Assembly (NCBI RefSeq): GCF_047948215.1
Contig: NC_134456.1
Coordinates: forward strand, 14,471,730-14,535,729
Length of the DNA stretch: 64,000 nt
Reading direction: 5' to 3'
DNA from: Lycorma delicatula
Lineage: Eukaryota; Arthropoda; Insecta; Hemiptera; Fulgoridae
Shown here: in pieces, positions 36,701 through 44,600 of the stretch
How positions within the stretch are numbered: position 1 is the first letter of the stretch
Layout: each line of letters begins with the position of its first letter
Notes under the pieces: generated by a model
What the model was told of the DNA's origin: nothing
The model's input: the letters and a program-made list of their open reading frames with translations, nothing else
The model's database searches: none
Translations under genes and position numbers: made by a program

Positions 36701-37265
36701 ATAAATAAATCAAAAGATATAACTACACATAAAAGATCTGGCTTAATAAGTGAATAAAACAAATTTAAATAAATAATATGGCAGAGAAGTACTACTGTAT
36801 AACACAATATTAGATAAACTAAATAAATGAAAAAATAAAATAAACTAAGTAAATAAATGAAAAGTTAATAAACTTAACTAATTAAATGAACAACTATATT
36901 TAATTAAACAACAGGTGCGTAAATAACACATTACGAAACTATTAAACAAAGCGAAAGTGAATAAAACAAGTACTCCATGATAAGATTACGCATGACGACG
37001 ATAACTAGGTACACAATATGAAACTAAAAGTCGAAAACAAAAATCGTATCAGCAAAATAAAATCTAAATATTAAACTTATGATTTATTCGAAGAGAAAAA
37101 TTCAATTTTAACAAGACATACAGATTCCAGGTTACTATGAAAAATAAATACTAACATTGTTAAAATCTCATTAAAAAAAACTTACTTCTCAGAACTTTCA
37201 ATGACCGTAGGATCATTATCATCCATTTCAACATCTAAATTAATTGTTTCTATCGGTACAGCCAT
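638..37265 (-). CDS. DNAJC7: DNAJC7/TPR2-type co-chaperone (TPR repeats plus J domain), 10 exons, complete
   Basis: The predicted product is a 498-residue cytosolic co-chaperone. In this family the TPR arrays bind the C-termini of Hsp70 and Hsp90, and the J domain stimulates Hsp70 ATPase. CDS = join of 37265-37186, 28253-28165, 23358-23234, 18933-18748, 13692-13420, 11155-10991, 7042-6877, 6207-6061, 4284-4135 and 753-638. These sum to 1497 nt, keep one frame and have GT-AG borders throughout. TPR units cover about residues 27-135, 147-250 and 257-364. The J domain runs about 381-449, starting DYYKILG; its HPD (409-411) is split by intron 8. The tail is Gly/Phe-rich and ends FTFQFH. Human DNAJC7 is of similar length (about 494) with the same domain order. 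The start ATG sits in a good insect context (TCAAAATGGC). DNAJC3 is unlikely because it has a signal peptide, absent here. Transposons bloat most introns, but no exon is damaged. Confidence 0.96.
1320..3780 (+). mobile_element. Decayed LINE (endonuclease-reverse transcriptase), intron 9
   Basis: The coding sense is opposite to DNAJC7. Stops and frameshifts are frequent, but landmarks appear in order. [13 protein letters not shown] (about 1700) and NGVAIIM (about 1800) belong to the endonuclease. [20 protein letters not shown] stretch (about 2190) is near its end. A basic linker follows at 2346-2700. [12 protein letters not shown] (about 3170) is RT motif A, and [13 protein letters not shown] (about 3430) corresponds to RFADDIVILA around motif C. 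It stops near 3780 before the C-terminal region. I see no RNase H. It is probably of the RTE-like endonuclease-RT type common in insects (inference). It cannot encode a working protein. Confidence 0.75.
3079..3122. repeat. Perfect 17-bp snap-back inverted repeat, 10-nt loop
   Basis: The left arm TCCTTAGTAGCTTGATG (3079-3095) is the exact reverse complement of 3106-3122. The right arm reads as ordinary RT coding sequence ([14 protein letters not shown]). The left arm has no place in the frame, so it appears to be the added copy. Confidence 0.9.
4135..4284 (-). CDS. DNAJC7: DNAJC7 exon 9 (J domain, second half)
   Basis: It encodes residues 411-460, with [20 protein letters not shown] and [10 protein letters not shown], helices III-IV of the J domain and the start of the acidic linker. 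The acceptor is TTTCAG and the donor GTAAAT. Confidence 0.95.
4567..5578 (-). mobile_element. Mariner-like element, 3'-truncated, intron 8
   Basis: It is a Tc1/mariner transposase relic in the same sense as DNAJC7. An HTH region comes first ([19 protein letters not shown], about 5310-5255). [17 protein letters not shown] and GDETWV (first catalytic Asp) follow, then [16 protein letters not shown], then [13 protein letters not shown]. The second Asp is retained (FLHDNARLH), but the third-Asp region (YSPDLAP) is missing. The right edge after TA near 5579 reads CAAGGGTTATTTTTTTTCAA on the minus strand. No matching left end was found. Several stops are present. Confidence 0.8.
6061..6207 (-). CDS. 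DNAJC7: DNAJC7 exon 8 (J domain, first half)
   Basis: It encodes residues 362-410. A basic helix (LELKKSKRK) leads into [20 protein letters not shown] and ends at H-H-P. The Asp of HPD is completed by the first two bases of exon 9, so the catalytic loop crosses an intron. The donor is GTTTGT. Confidence 0.95.
6208..6876 (-). other. DNAJC7 intron 7
   Basis: This is the shortest intron in the gene. It holds no recognisable gene or transposon. The one notable structure is the hairpin at 6753-6785, close to its 5' end. Confidence 0.8.
6753..6785. repeat. Perfect 15-bp inverted repeat, 3-nt loop
   Basis: AATTATAAGGAGAAA (6753-6767) pairs exactly with 6771-6785. It lies about 90 bases inside intron 7 from the exon 7 donor and would form a tight hairpin in the pre-mRNA. 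Confidence 0.9.
6877..7042 (-). CDS. DNAJC7: DNAJC7 exon 7 (end of third TPR group)
   Basis: It encodes residues 307-361, with [20 protein letters not shown] and [20 protein letters not shown]. The acceptor is TTAACAG and the donor GTAATG. One base is carried into exon 8. Confidence 0.95.
7043..9037 (-). other. DNAJC7 intron 6, proximal part
   Basis: AT-rich intron sequence in which I see no gene. A perfect 11-bp inverted repeat (GTACTTATCTT) with a 2-nt loop lies at 7757-7780. The open frames here look like products of low stop density rather than genes. Confidence 0.6.
9038..10271 (+). mobile_element. Mariner element with both ends, intron 6
   Basis: Flanking TA dinucleotides sit at 9036-9037 and 10272-10273. 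The terminal inverted repeats share an AGGTNTGRTAAAAAAA core followed by GCAGAATTTT. The transposase is decayed but legible: [16 protein letters not shown], then IRIDETWV (first Asp), then [11 protein letters not shown], then [16 protein letters not shown] (second Asp), then CDFFLF (third Asp region) and WHKCI-like remains. Stops and indels break it in several places. It is about 1.23 kb, close to full mariner length, and antisense to DNAJC7. Confidence 0.9.
10991..11155 (-). CDS. DNAJC7: DNAJC7 exon 6 (start of third TPR group)
   Basis: It encodes residues 252-306, with [20 protein letters not shown] and IDPNN. The acceptor reads GTTGAAAG before AGA GCA, a poor pyrimidine tract, but it is the only choice that keeps the frame. 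The donor is GTATGA. Confidence 0.91.
11156..13419 (-). other. DNAJC7 intron 5
   Basis: No gene or confident transposon is seen. A GAAA microsatellite lies at about 11301-11321 and a cluster of ATCATGAT-type palindromes at about 13195-13262. A patch at 12735-12990 is less AT-rich than its surroundings and has a 90-residue open frame on the minus strand that I do not recognise. It may be a fragment of an unknown repeat. Confidence 0.5.
13420..13692 (-). CDS. DNAJC7: DNAJC7 exon 5 (central TPR group)
   Basis: It encodes residues 161-251 and is the largest exon, with [20 protein letters not shown] and [19 protein letters not shown], the best conserved part of the central TPRs. The donor is GTACTA, weaker than the others. 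It was chosen because it keeps phase 0 and meets exon 6 exactly where family members continue. Confidence 0.92.
14757..16094 (+). mobile_element. Mariner element with both ends, nested in the hAT
   Basis: TA dinucleotides flank it (14755-14756 and 16095-16096). The ends share TCAAAAAGTAAAGNGAAATT in inverted orientation. The ORF starts at about 14908 ([20 protein letters not shown]). [12 protein letters not shown] (first Asp), [10 protein letters not shown] (second) and [14 protein letters not shown] (third-Asp block) are visible, with stops between. A SINE tail at 15175-15234 disrupts the HTH part. About 1.34 kb. Confidence 0.9.
15175..15234 (+). repeat. 5'-truncated SINE tail inside the mariner
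   Basis: It matches the last 60 or so bases of the SINE copies at 30362 and 27135 (TATCCTCTGAAGAATTATCT, then GTTACCGGAAGCTAAACAGG and an A/G-rich tail). TGATTAATT before it and TGATGAATT after it may be the target duplication. It interrupts the mariner reading frame. Confidence 0.75.
18671..18716. repeat. (AT)n microsatellite near exon 4 donor
   Basis: About 23 AT units lie in intron 4, beginning roughly 30 bases past the exon 4 splice donor on the minus strand. Confidence 0.95.
18748..18933 (-). CDS. DNAJC7: DNAJC7 exon 4 (third TPR and linker)
   Basis: It encodes residues 99-160, starting [20 protein letters not shown] and ending at the first helix of the central TPR group ([16 protein letters not shown]). 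The donor is GTGAGT. An AT dinucleotide tract starts about 30 bases beyond the donor, inside intron 4. Confidence 0.95.
18934..20967 (-). other. DNAJC7 intron 3, part without a classified element
   Basis: No gene is seen. A perfect 18-bp palindrome CATAGCTCTAGAGCTATG lies at 19628-19645. A patch at about 19700-20110 is less AT-rich (GGGGTGAAAGGGTTTTGGGG) and looks like non-coding transposon sequence of unknown class. Confidence 0.5.
20968..22193 (-). mobile_element. Mariner element with both ends, intron 3
   Basis: Flanking TA at 20966-20967 and 22194-22195. The ends (AGAGAGGTTATTTCTAAAAT and, inverted, CGAGGGATATCTTAAGTAAA) are diverged but alignable. Coding runs from a start near 22042 with MDRKNDV-like text, through a diverged HTH and [20 protein letters not shown], to [17 protein letters not shown] text (first Asp), then [17 protein letters not shown]. 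The second Asp region is weak and the 3' part has stops. About 1.23 kb, same sense as DNAJC7. Confidence 0.85.
22194..23233 (-). other. DNAJC7 intron 3, exon-4-distal part
   Basis: AT-rich and pyrimidine-biased sequence without a recognisable gene. The 106-residue open frame at 22369-22689 (+) has no recognisable domain. Confidence 0.5.
23234..23358 (-). CDS. DNAJC7: DNAJC7 exon 3 (second TPR)
   Basis: It encodes residues 57-98, with [19 protein letters not shown] and the closing DPKFIK. The acceptor is TTTCCAG and the donor GTGAGT. The exon ends at a codon boundary. Confidence 0.95.
24910..26936 (+). mobile_element. Decayed multicopy arthropod repeat protein (transposase-like), intron 2
   Basis: The frame is broken, but the order of conserved blocks is clear. 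[13 protein letters not shown] comes first (about 24998), then [15 protein letters not shown] (about 25142) and LARQSKQLV (about 25467). [14 protein letters not shown] and YKQW-like FKQWVSVN follow (25800-25930), then [15 protein letters not shown] (about 26330), [20 protein letters not shown] (about 26457) and [16 protein letters not shown] (about 26790). Related proteins occur as high-copy genes in aphids and many other arthropods. The acidic SDG and PCDG blocks suggest a transposase-like enzyme, but I cannot name the superfamily with confidence. Non-coding sequence at about 23860-24900 may belong to the same element. Confidence 0.6.
26937..28039 (+). mobile_element. 5'-truncated mariner, split by a SINE, intron 2
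   Basis: It begins abruptly with [13 protein letters not shown], directly against the preceding repeat, so the 5' end and HTH domain are absent. IDET (first Asp, followed by a stop) and HHYTP straddle the SINE insertion. [19 protein letters not shown] (second Asp), [13 protein letters not shown] (third Asp) and GDFVEK-like text follow. The right end, read inverted after TA (28040-28041), is TGAGGGTTGTCAGAAAGG, a usual mariner terminus. Antisense to DNAJC7. Confidence 0.85.
27135..27417 (-). mobile_element. tRNA-derived SINE, full length, inside the mariner
   Basis: A 13-bp target duplication ACCACTACACCCC (27122-27134 and 27418-27430) frames it. On the minus strand it starts AACCCATTGGTCTAGTGG with a good pol III A box. 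The B box is damaged (GTTGAAGTC). A tRNA-unrelated body and a short purine-rich tail follow. It closely resembles the copy at 30362-30644. It cuts the mariner transposase just after the first catalytic Asp. Confidence 0.92.
28165..28253 (-). CDS. DNAJC7: DNAJC7 exon 2 (first TPR helix pair)
   Basis: It encodes residues 27-56, including [20 protein letters not shown], a canonical TPR with the G-x-x-x-Y/F spacing. The acceptor is TTTCAG and the donor GTAAGT. One base carries over to the next exon. Confidence 0.95.
28254..30345 (-). other. DNAJC7 intron 1, exon-2-proximal part
   Basis: No gene or classifiable repeat is seen. It is AT-rich, with a TATGTGTGTGTATG tract at about 28790. The open frames are short and lack recognisable domains. 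Confidence 0.5.
30362..30644 (+). mobile_element. tRNA-derived SINE, full length, intron 1
   Basis: A 16-bp target duplication AGAAGACAAAGCCAAA (30346-30361 and 30645-30660) frames it exactly. The head has an A box TGGTCTAGCGG (30372-30382) and an intact B box GTTCAAGTC (30431-30439). Between them lies a perfect 18-bp palindrome CCAAATCAGCTGATTTGG (30396-30413) where a tRNA would have its anticodon arm. The body ends GGAGGCTAAACAGG before an A/G tail. With intact boxes and a long exact duplication this looks fairly young. Confidence 0.93.
31974..32012 (+). repeat. Second SINE-type tail with poly(A)
   Basis: CCTCTAAAGTAATACCTAAC followed by GGTCCCGGAAGTT and a run of twelve A. It is a diverged relative of the SINE tails elsewhere in the window, but nearer a variant with a pure poly(A) end. 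No 5' part is visible. Confidence 0.6.
32743..33932 (-). mobile_element. Heavily decayed mariner-type element, intron 1
   Basis: The ends share AAGAAAGTTTTG in inverted orientation (32746-32757 and 33919-33930). On the minus strand only fragments of a transposase can be read: [15 protein letters not shown] (compare LTDEQK), KTVTRKWY, then DYDLRA, and at the end GFFEDWF and [11 protein letters not shown], the usual mariner C-terminus. The catalytic blocks are unreadable. Older than the other mariners here. Confidence 0.55.
33933..37185 (-). other. DNAJC7 intron 1, exon-1-proximal part
   Basis: AT-rich sequence without a recognisable gene. A composite inverted repeat lies at 35372-35410 (inner perfect arms AATTAGAGA at 35388-35396 and 35399-35407). 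AAATAAAT-type simple sequence occurs at about 36765-36900. Confidence 0.55.
37186..37265 (-). CDS. DNAJC7: DNAJC7 exon 1 (start exon)
   Basis: It encodes residues 1-26 plus two bases of codon 27. The peptide starts [19 protein letters not shown], acidic and without a signal peptide. The donor is GTAAGT. It is followed by intron 1 of about 8.9 kb, the longest in the gene. Confidence 0.93.
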
Positions 37266-37420
37266 TTTGATTAAACGTTAATCTTAAATTTAGAATATTT
37301 CGGTACAAATCGACACCCTCACGTACTTCACCACCCGAGGCAAAGACAAATAAATGGAAGAAACACTGTGACCACTACACGCTCACAAATATTGTCGAAT
37401 ATTCAGCAAAGAGTAAATGT
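37266..37420 (-). promoter_or_regulatory. DNAJC7 5' leader and probable promoter
   Basis: The bases just upstream of the ATG are less AT-biased than their surroundings and contain several CpG dinucleotides. No clear TATA box or heat-shock element array was found. The assignment rests on position only. Confidence 0.35.
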
Positions 37421-39610
37421 TATATCTCGCAATAAGAGTTCGACAAAAAATGATTACAAAAATTTTAAATTGTCAATATCTGGGACAATATTTGATTGGT
37501 AGTTTTGAGAAGCTAAAAAAATCCTCTTAATTTTAAGGTAATTATATAACATATGATGAAGTGTTGATATTTTTATCCCATATAAAATAAATTTTCCTGT
37601 GAATTTTGACCATAAATTGACCATAAACCTTTGTAAATTAGAACTTATTCTACCGTCCACCACTAATAGCCAGTCATAGCGTATCACGCTTTCAACACCC
37701 AATGATTTCCTTTCAAGCATAAATAGGAAACATGTCTGACAGACCACATGGTTAATTTCTTATTTATTTTTATTTTTTTTGTCATGTAGAGATATTACTA
37801 GCGCACTATTTCCTCTTTATTAACTTTTATCAGGTTAATTTCCAGTGGAAACTATTTTTCGTTCTTTGTAAATATAATACAGAATGTAAATTACATATTC
37901 CCCACAATGGATGTGTTCAGTGAACAAACCTGCTCCGGCGATCGCCCCAAGGAATCTAAAACCTTCTATACTGTTAAAGTAATTAAATTTGATAGGATTA
38001 TCATTCGGCTCCGAAGAAGAGATTGGCGGTTTAATAGACATGCGTGCATTTGCATGTATATACGCAGAACAGTTCCTCAAGTATAGTTTATTGCACCACT
38101 AAATATTTAGACGAACAGAATCTGTTCGAAGATTGAGGAACTAGAAGTGGCAAAGACAACTAAAAATGTTTGAAGTTTTTTAAATTTATTTTACAGTTTG
38201 ATTCAGTGCAACGTAAGAAAAAATTAAAATTTCAAATTAATGTCTTCGCCGATTGTCATGTACAAGAACATAGTAAACCAGAGAAGTGAATACATCAGTA
38301 ATTCGGAGATTTCACAACGCCGTCAAATAAACTTGTTTAGATTTGAAACTTAAAGTAAGATATTTCCTTTGCCAGTTTACATTGGTTTTGGTTCAACAGC
38401 CATTTCTCTCGTTAAAATGTAAGGAACGTGTTTCAATACGTCTTTGTTAGTGATGGCGGCTCCACCTACTGATCTTTTTGGGAACCTGTTTGGTATTTTG
38501 TAACTAATATGTCATTACTGAAAGATTTTCAAAAATATAAATTTTTGGTTTTTTAGTTTGTGGTAAATATTGCCCAAAATTAACACAACTCAAAAATTAA
38601 AATAGTAAAGTTTTAGCTGTAAATTTTGTCTGGATTTTTTAAAAATTTAAATTACATTGCAAGACTAAAACCATTGCTGTATTAAAGAAGACAAGAATAG
38701 CTTCTAAAAAATTAAAACCCCAAAGAGTACTTGCATTGCATTGTTTTAGAGATGTGTATATATAGTGAGGTTATGTTTATTGAATGCTAGAAAAGCATTC
38801 CATAAACGCTTAAAAAAGCATTTCATGTAAATTCTACAAGTAAAGAAATATTGAATAGAATTCAACATTATATTAAATTCACTTCAAAAATTAAATCTCA
38901 TTATCTATGAGTGAAAATTTATTGAGAGCACATTAATGGAAGTTTAATTTGTTTACATAAAGTTGAATGAAGGAAACAAAATATGTGAAAAAAGTCTATT
39001 TATTCAAAAGGTTTTAGCTCTATACCAATGATTTGTATAAGCCGAAAAAACTTCCAAACATTGATTAGACAGAATTTAGCTAGTGTCTTAAGTTCAGTAA
39101 AATATTAATAATAACCCACTTTTTCATATATTTTTGTATTTCCTGATTTGTTTTGACTTTGTGTTTTTATTTGTTTTAAACATTTTGTTCAATTTTGTGT
39201 TCTTTAATTTTAATTTTCTTTTGTTCTTTTTTTTTTTGAGGTTGAAAACAGGTTGTTTTCAAGGTGGGCGGAATGCTGTAAATTAAATACATATGTTTTG
39301 GTTACATATGTGTGTGCTTGTGGCGGGAATGGCAGTGCAAGTCAGTCAGCTTCAAGTCGAGCTGCCAACTAAAAGTGAACGTGCAGTGTTCAGTTAATAC
39401 ATGTTTGGACAGGATTATAATTTATACAGTACAATTACCATTATTCATATAAGTCACTTCTATATGATAAAAATAAAACATTATTTCATAAATTCAATTG
39501 AACTTTATTTGGGAGTAGTTCATACCCTAACTCCAAGATTCAATGAAGTGCATCATAATTAATTCTTTTGTCAGTTGTTTGAATCAATTAAGTATTATAA
39601 TTTATTAAAA
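37421..39610. other. Intergenic region upstream of DNAJC7
   Basis: No supported gene apart from the candidate exon at 38453. The 81-residue open frame at 37835-38080 (-) shows no known domain. About 39295-39400 is less AT-rich and may be the leader of the mariner that follows. Confidence 0.5.
38453..38492 (+). CDS. Candidate first coding exon of an unidentified plus-strand gene
   Basis: ATGGCGGCTCCACC opens a frame encoding MAAPPTDLFGNLFG, with a possible donor GTATTT and a stop 9 bases later if unspliced. The local base composition is less AT-rich than around it, and it lies about 1.2 kb from the DNAJC7 start on the opposite strand, as divergent neighbours often do. No second exon was identified. 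The peptide is not one I recognise. Confidence 0.25.
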
Positions 39611-40650
39611 ATGAATAAAAGAGAATTTTGTGGGGTGATGAAACATTACTTTTTGAGAGGCAAAACCATAGAGGAAATTAAAGCCAAGCTGGATAAATAT
39701 TATGAAGAGTCATCCACATCGATTAAAACAGTTTAATTGATTAACAATTTTAAGTGGTTTGGTTATTTTTAGTGATCGTACAAGCAAAAATGATGCTTAA
39801 CATTCAGGACAGTCTGTTGAGGTTACAACAGAGGCAATGAAAAATTCCATGATATGGTGATGGAAAATAAAAGATTTGGAGTATATAAAATTGCTGAGAT
39901 AGTAGACATCTCAAATGGATAAGTGAATCATATTTTATTGTGTTTGCTGACACCTGATAACAAGCATGAACAAATAAAAATTTTTAAGCATGTTTTGTGG
40001 CTGTTTCAATGTAATCAAGGGGGATTTTTTTCCTGTAATAATAACTGATGAAACTTTGATATGTTACTACTAACTTGAAAACAAGAACAGAGAAAATGGT
40101 GGGTTACAGCCAAGGAACTTGTTCTAAAGAAAGAGAAAATTGTTCCATTAGCAGATAAAAAGTGAGGTTACTGTCGTTTGGAGTAATCATGACAAAGTCT
40201 TCATTTAGTTTCTAGATAAGAGTAAAATGATAACTGGTAATGTAGTACAACTTTGTGGATCCTCTAAATGAGGAAATAAAAAAAGTGACCAGATTTAACA
40301 AAAAATAAATATTTTTTATCGTGAGAATGGTACCAACTCACTTTTTGGTAACAGCAAGATTGTTCAAATTATGCTATGAAATTCTTTTGGCATCCCTCCT
40401 ACTCATGAGACTCAACACTTTTTATCATTTGTTTCCAAATGTGAAGAAATGGCTTGGTGGAAAAAGATTTGTATGAAATGATGAAGGTGCTGAAACATGT
40501 CCATTCTGAAGACTTTGATAAATCATAGCATAAGAATGGAATTGAAGAACTTGAGCATCATTGGATGCTCTTTAATTGTATATAGTTGAAAGGAGATTAT
40601 GTAAAGTAGTAAAGAAAATTTTTTCTGAAAAACTGTCTTCATATTTTTGC
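39611..40650 (+). mobile_element. Mariner-like element, decayed
   Basis: It begins MNKREFCGVMKHYFLRGKTI at 39611-39670, followed by EEIKAKLDKYYEESS, the usual N-terminal HTH. KFHDMVMENKRFGVYKIAEI and VDISNG follow. The DETW block survives only as DETLIC-like text, and the second Asp block is hard to read. The C-terminal KKWLGGKRF and KLE(H)HW...KGDYVK blocks are near 40450-40605. Many frameshifts. Terminal repeats were not located. It abuts the next mariner with about 40 bases between. Confidence 0.75.
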
Positions 40651-40689
40651 AAGGAGTTATAAAAACAATCCTGGTACTTACCACATATA

Positions 40690-41603
40690 CGAGGTCTGTT
40701 CAAGGTATACATAGACTGTTTGAATTGCTCAGGTCCAGTTGGTTCCAGTCAAACCCACTTGGCGTCGCCATGTTCGTACAAATCGGCAGATTACAACGCA
40801 GTTTTTTAATTGCAAATATCATTATTGGTTGCTTAGCTATGCAGTTGTTTGTGAAGTGTGTTTTTTTTGTTTCGCGAATTTTAGAATGAGTGACTTGAAT
40901 GAGCAAAAAGTTATGTGAAATTTTGTGTTAAAGTCGGAAAATCTGCAAGTGAAACTTTTGATATGCTCAGACGGCTTACGGCGACATTGCTGTGAAGCGT
41001 GCGACATGTTTTAACTGGCATGGACGTTTTAAAGATGGTCATCAGTCGATTGAAGACAATGACGTCCTTCCATGTCAACTGATGACTCACACATAGACAA
41101 AATTAACACCCTGGTTCAGGCAAATTGACATATGACCATCAGAGAGCTTGCTGAAGAGTGTGGGGATATCAGTTGGATCATGTTATGAGATTTCGAGATC
41201 ATTTTACGAGAGTGGTGACTGGTTTTTTCATCACGACAACGCTCCAACCCATTCAGCCCTCAGAACTCATGAGTTTTTGGCCAAACACTCGATCACTATT
41301 CTTTCCCACTCATCCTACTCACCTGAACTTGCTCCTTGTGACTTCTTCTTGTTCCCCCAAACTCAAAAGACCTTTGAAAGGAAGAAGATCTCAGACGATT
41401 CCCGAGATTGAGGCAAATGCGACGAAGGAACTGAAGAACATCACAAAAGAAGTGTTCCAGGACTGTTTCCAAAATTAAAAACACCATTGGGTTAAGTGTG
41501 TGCATTGGGGAAGAGAGTATGAAGTGGACCCAGACAAGTAACCTCTAAATAAAGTACATTTTGTTTTATGATGTTAGTCTACATATTTTTTTAACAAACC
41601 TCG
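40690..41603 (+). mobile_element. Internally deleted mariner with intact ends
   Basis: TA (40688-40689 and 41604-41605) and the ends CGAGGTCTGTTCAA / inverted CGAGGTTTGTTAAA are clear. The N-terminal text MSDLNEQKV and KSASETFDMLRR runs to LAEECGISVGSCYEI. It then jumps directly to WFFHHDNAPTHSAL (second Asp) and YSPELAPCDFFLFP (third Asp). The block with the first Asp (DETW) is gone, so the element is about 0.91 kb instead of about 1.3 kb. Non-autonomous. Confidence 0.9.
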
Positions 41604-44600
41604 TAAATTTCTTGTTACTGATTAAAAAAAAAATTGTTTTAAACAGATAAATAACATAAGCATTCACTTATTCATAAATTTATTAATTCTGAACAGTAGC
41701 AAAGTTATTGAAAATATAAGATACCAACTATACCATCTTCAATACTTGTCAATTGTTTTCACCGTATCAAATCAATTATATCAAAAAAACTCCAACTAAT
41801 CAAAACATTTACTGAAGGCTGTTATTAAAAAAAAAATTATATACTTTTTTTTAATATAAAAATAATTTCTTTATAAACCTAAATCACCAATACTATTCCG
41901 CAAAAACACTAACATCTGTGAAATTGTCATGTATAAAGTTATAAAAATGTATGCAGATTTTAATGTATACATACTTTCAGAGAACACAACAAGGGAAGTA
42001 AATAAGACAAGATTAGGCTAAAATAACATTTAATTTTCCATGAAGAATATAAAATACAATGTATGACAATAATAATAACAATAAAAATTATTTTACACAA
42101 TTAAAGTCTTTAATCAACACATTACACTATAATATATTATCTACTAAACAGATTATGTTAGATAGAGTCTACTGATAATTAAGACATTGTCACCTTTATG
42201 TTATCATTATTACTGCCAGTGCAATAATTAATTTAAAAATTCTGATGCAGACAGAAGATAAATTGACAAGTAGTATTTATCATTTAAAAAAAAAGTATTA
42301 TCACTTTTAATAATCTCAGATACAAGATTTTTACATAAATGGCAACAACATTTTATTCCATTGCTCCATAGATGAACAAACAGTGCCAATAAAATTTTAA
42401 GAATTAAATTATTAAGTAAATATTTTTTATATATTATCAATCAATCTTCTGTCAGCCCACAAATTACAATAAAATTATAGACAAATTATAAACACAATAA
42501 GTTAGCAGCTAAATTACAAAAATGTTATGAGTAATTAAAAAACAAATTATTTAAAACAACAAATCTCTACATTTTATTTTTTAAACTGTACAACAGCTAT
42601 TTTTTTTTGTAAGGTTGCACATTGTATTAGAATAAATTAATAAAATAATTTCTTTGAATTATAAGTAAATGAATATTAAACAGTAAAAATAAAGATCAAA
42701 AGTAAATATTAGACATAGGTTACAAAATCTTTAATGTAAAACAATATATGAACATGAACATAGAGTATTTAAATTATATATCTATATAAAAGAAAAATAT
42801 AGGTGATAGTGTTATATGGAGATAATGTTAATTAGAGTTACACATTTTTGCAGGTCATAAAATATTACTAGAATATATTCCAGGCCATTTATCTCGCAAA
42901 CTATGGAAAAGGGCATAAAAATGACTTTACACTATTGCTTAACTATCTTTGATAGTTAGCTGGTTAGCCGGTCATACATGTGAGACTACTTTAATGTAAA
43001 ATTTTCTGCTCTTTTCATTGGTGGGGTCAAAAATACATCATTCTATTCAAAAAAGGGTGTTAACCTTGGAATAACGGTCATGGTCAAGTTTAAGGTCACC
43101 ATGAGGTGTCCCCCCCCTCTGATCTGAGTAACTTTTGTTTAGGTCATTTTTTTGTATTGTACATAGTTTACAGGAAAATCGCCTGGGATGATTAATGAAA
43201 TACAAATAAAATAACGATAAAAATAATTTTAATAGCAGATAAACTATTACAAACTAAATATTTTTAGAACATACTTTCTTATTAATACATATGCTACATT
43301 AATGAAACAGGGATTAATTGAAAGTAATACCTGCAAAATACTAGACTGTTAAAAAAATAAATAAATAAAAACTGGGAGGTTAGATTTGTTTGACACATTG
43401 AAGCTGTAAATTTGTCACTGTGACAGTAATTACATTAGCTTTTTGAGTTTCATTTTTTAAAAAAAGATTAGTTTTGTCTTATACATTAGATGAAACAATT
43501 CCAATGATAACATATTAATATTATCTAATAATAACATTTTTCTTTTTCGGTCACATGATTCAAAATTAATGGATGAATCATTATTTCAGATTTATAAGAA
43601 TTATTACAAATTCTTTCCAAATTTCTTGAATTACAGGAAATGTTTAAGCATTTTCAGACTGAAACATTGAAATATCTTTGGCATTAAACTCAGTTGAACT
43701 CGTATGAAATTCAAATCTATTATAACATCATAAGAGTTTTATACTGAATTCCAATGAAAATTTAATCAAATATCTATTTTTCTGAGAGTTGAATGCCATT
43801 CATGGCTCTAAGTTTTAACTTTACTTGTTAAAAAGTAACACAAAAACCTTTTAAATTTTTTTTAAACCTTTAATTTTTTTTTTAGTCATGCATCATTATC
43901 ATTGTCAGAATAAAGTACTTTTCAGAGTAACCAATTGAGGCAGAATCTGAATATTCATCAATACCTGAAATAAATCAAATAAACACTTCATCAATTTCTA
44001 AATTGTCATGCTCTACATGCTTAATTCTTCTTAACTATACCAAAGGTTAACTTTTTTTTTCTTGGAAAAAATAAATTTATTATTAGCTCAAGATTATCTT
44101 TACTATTTCCAACCATTTTCTGAAATATTTGAACATTTTCTAAGAAATTCTTTTAATTTAAAAAATAATCTAATATTAATTGAAAATAATAAAAAAAGCA
44201 TGAAAAAATCCATTAAAATTTCCTGAAACTAAAAATAAATTTAAAAGAATGGAATTCCAAAACTTTCATCACTCAATGAAGTAGCTTGAATAAAATTTAC
44301 TTTTTTTGATGAATAAAAAAAACAAAGTACTGATTACAGGTAGATAGAATGAAACCTACATACCTATCTTTCAACTAGTCTATTATTTTAGTATTATTGA
44401 AATATCAGTAACTAACAAGAATATTGTTTTAAATTACTTGCTGCAAGATATATAGTTATGCATCACTAAAAATTTTCAATTCACATAAGTAGACCAACTC
44501 TTTTTATAATATTTCATTATTTATTTATTTATATTATAAACTGTTATTTATAAAAGAAATTATTTAGAATTTGTGTTAAATGAATACATAAATAAATTAA

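Noticed and set aside
638..37265. DNAJC3 or HOP-like identity for the large gene
   Set aside because: No signal peptide (against DNAJC3) and a true J domain with HPD (against HOP). TPR and J layout and the Phe-rich tail fit DNAJC7.
37835..38080. 81-residue open frame on the minus strand upstream of DNAJC7
   Set aside because: No recognisable domain, no family match I can name, and it is not needed to complete DNAJC7, whose start exon is clear.
42870..43200. Possible steroid-receptor-like sites (GGTCA repeats)
   Set aside because: The TGGTCAAG/GGTCACC motifs are short and sit in what is probably an old dispersed repeat. No gene is adjacent.
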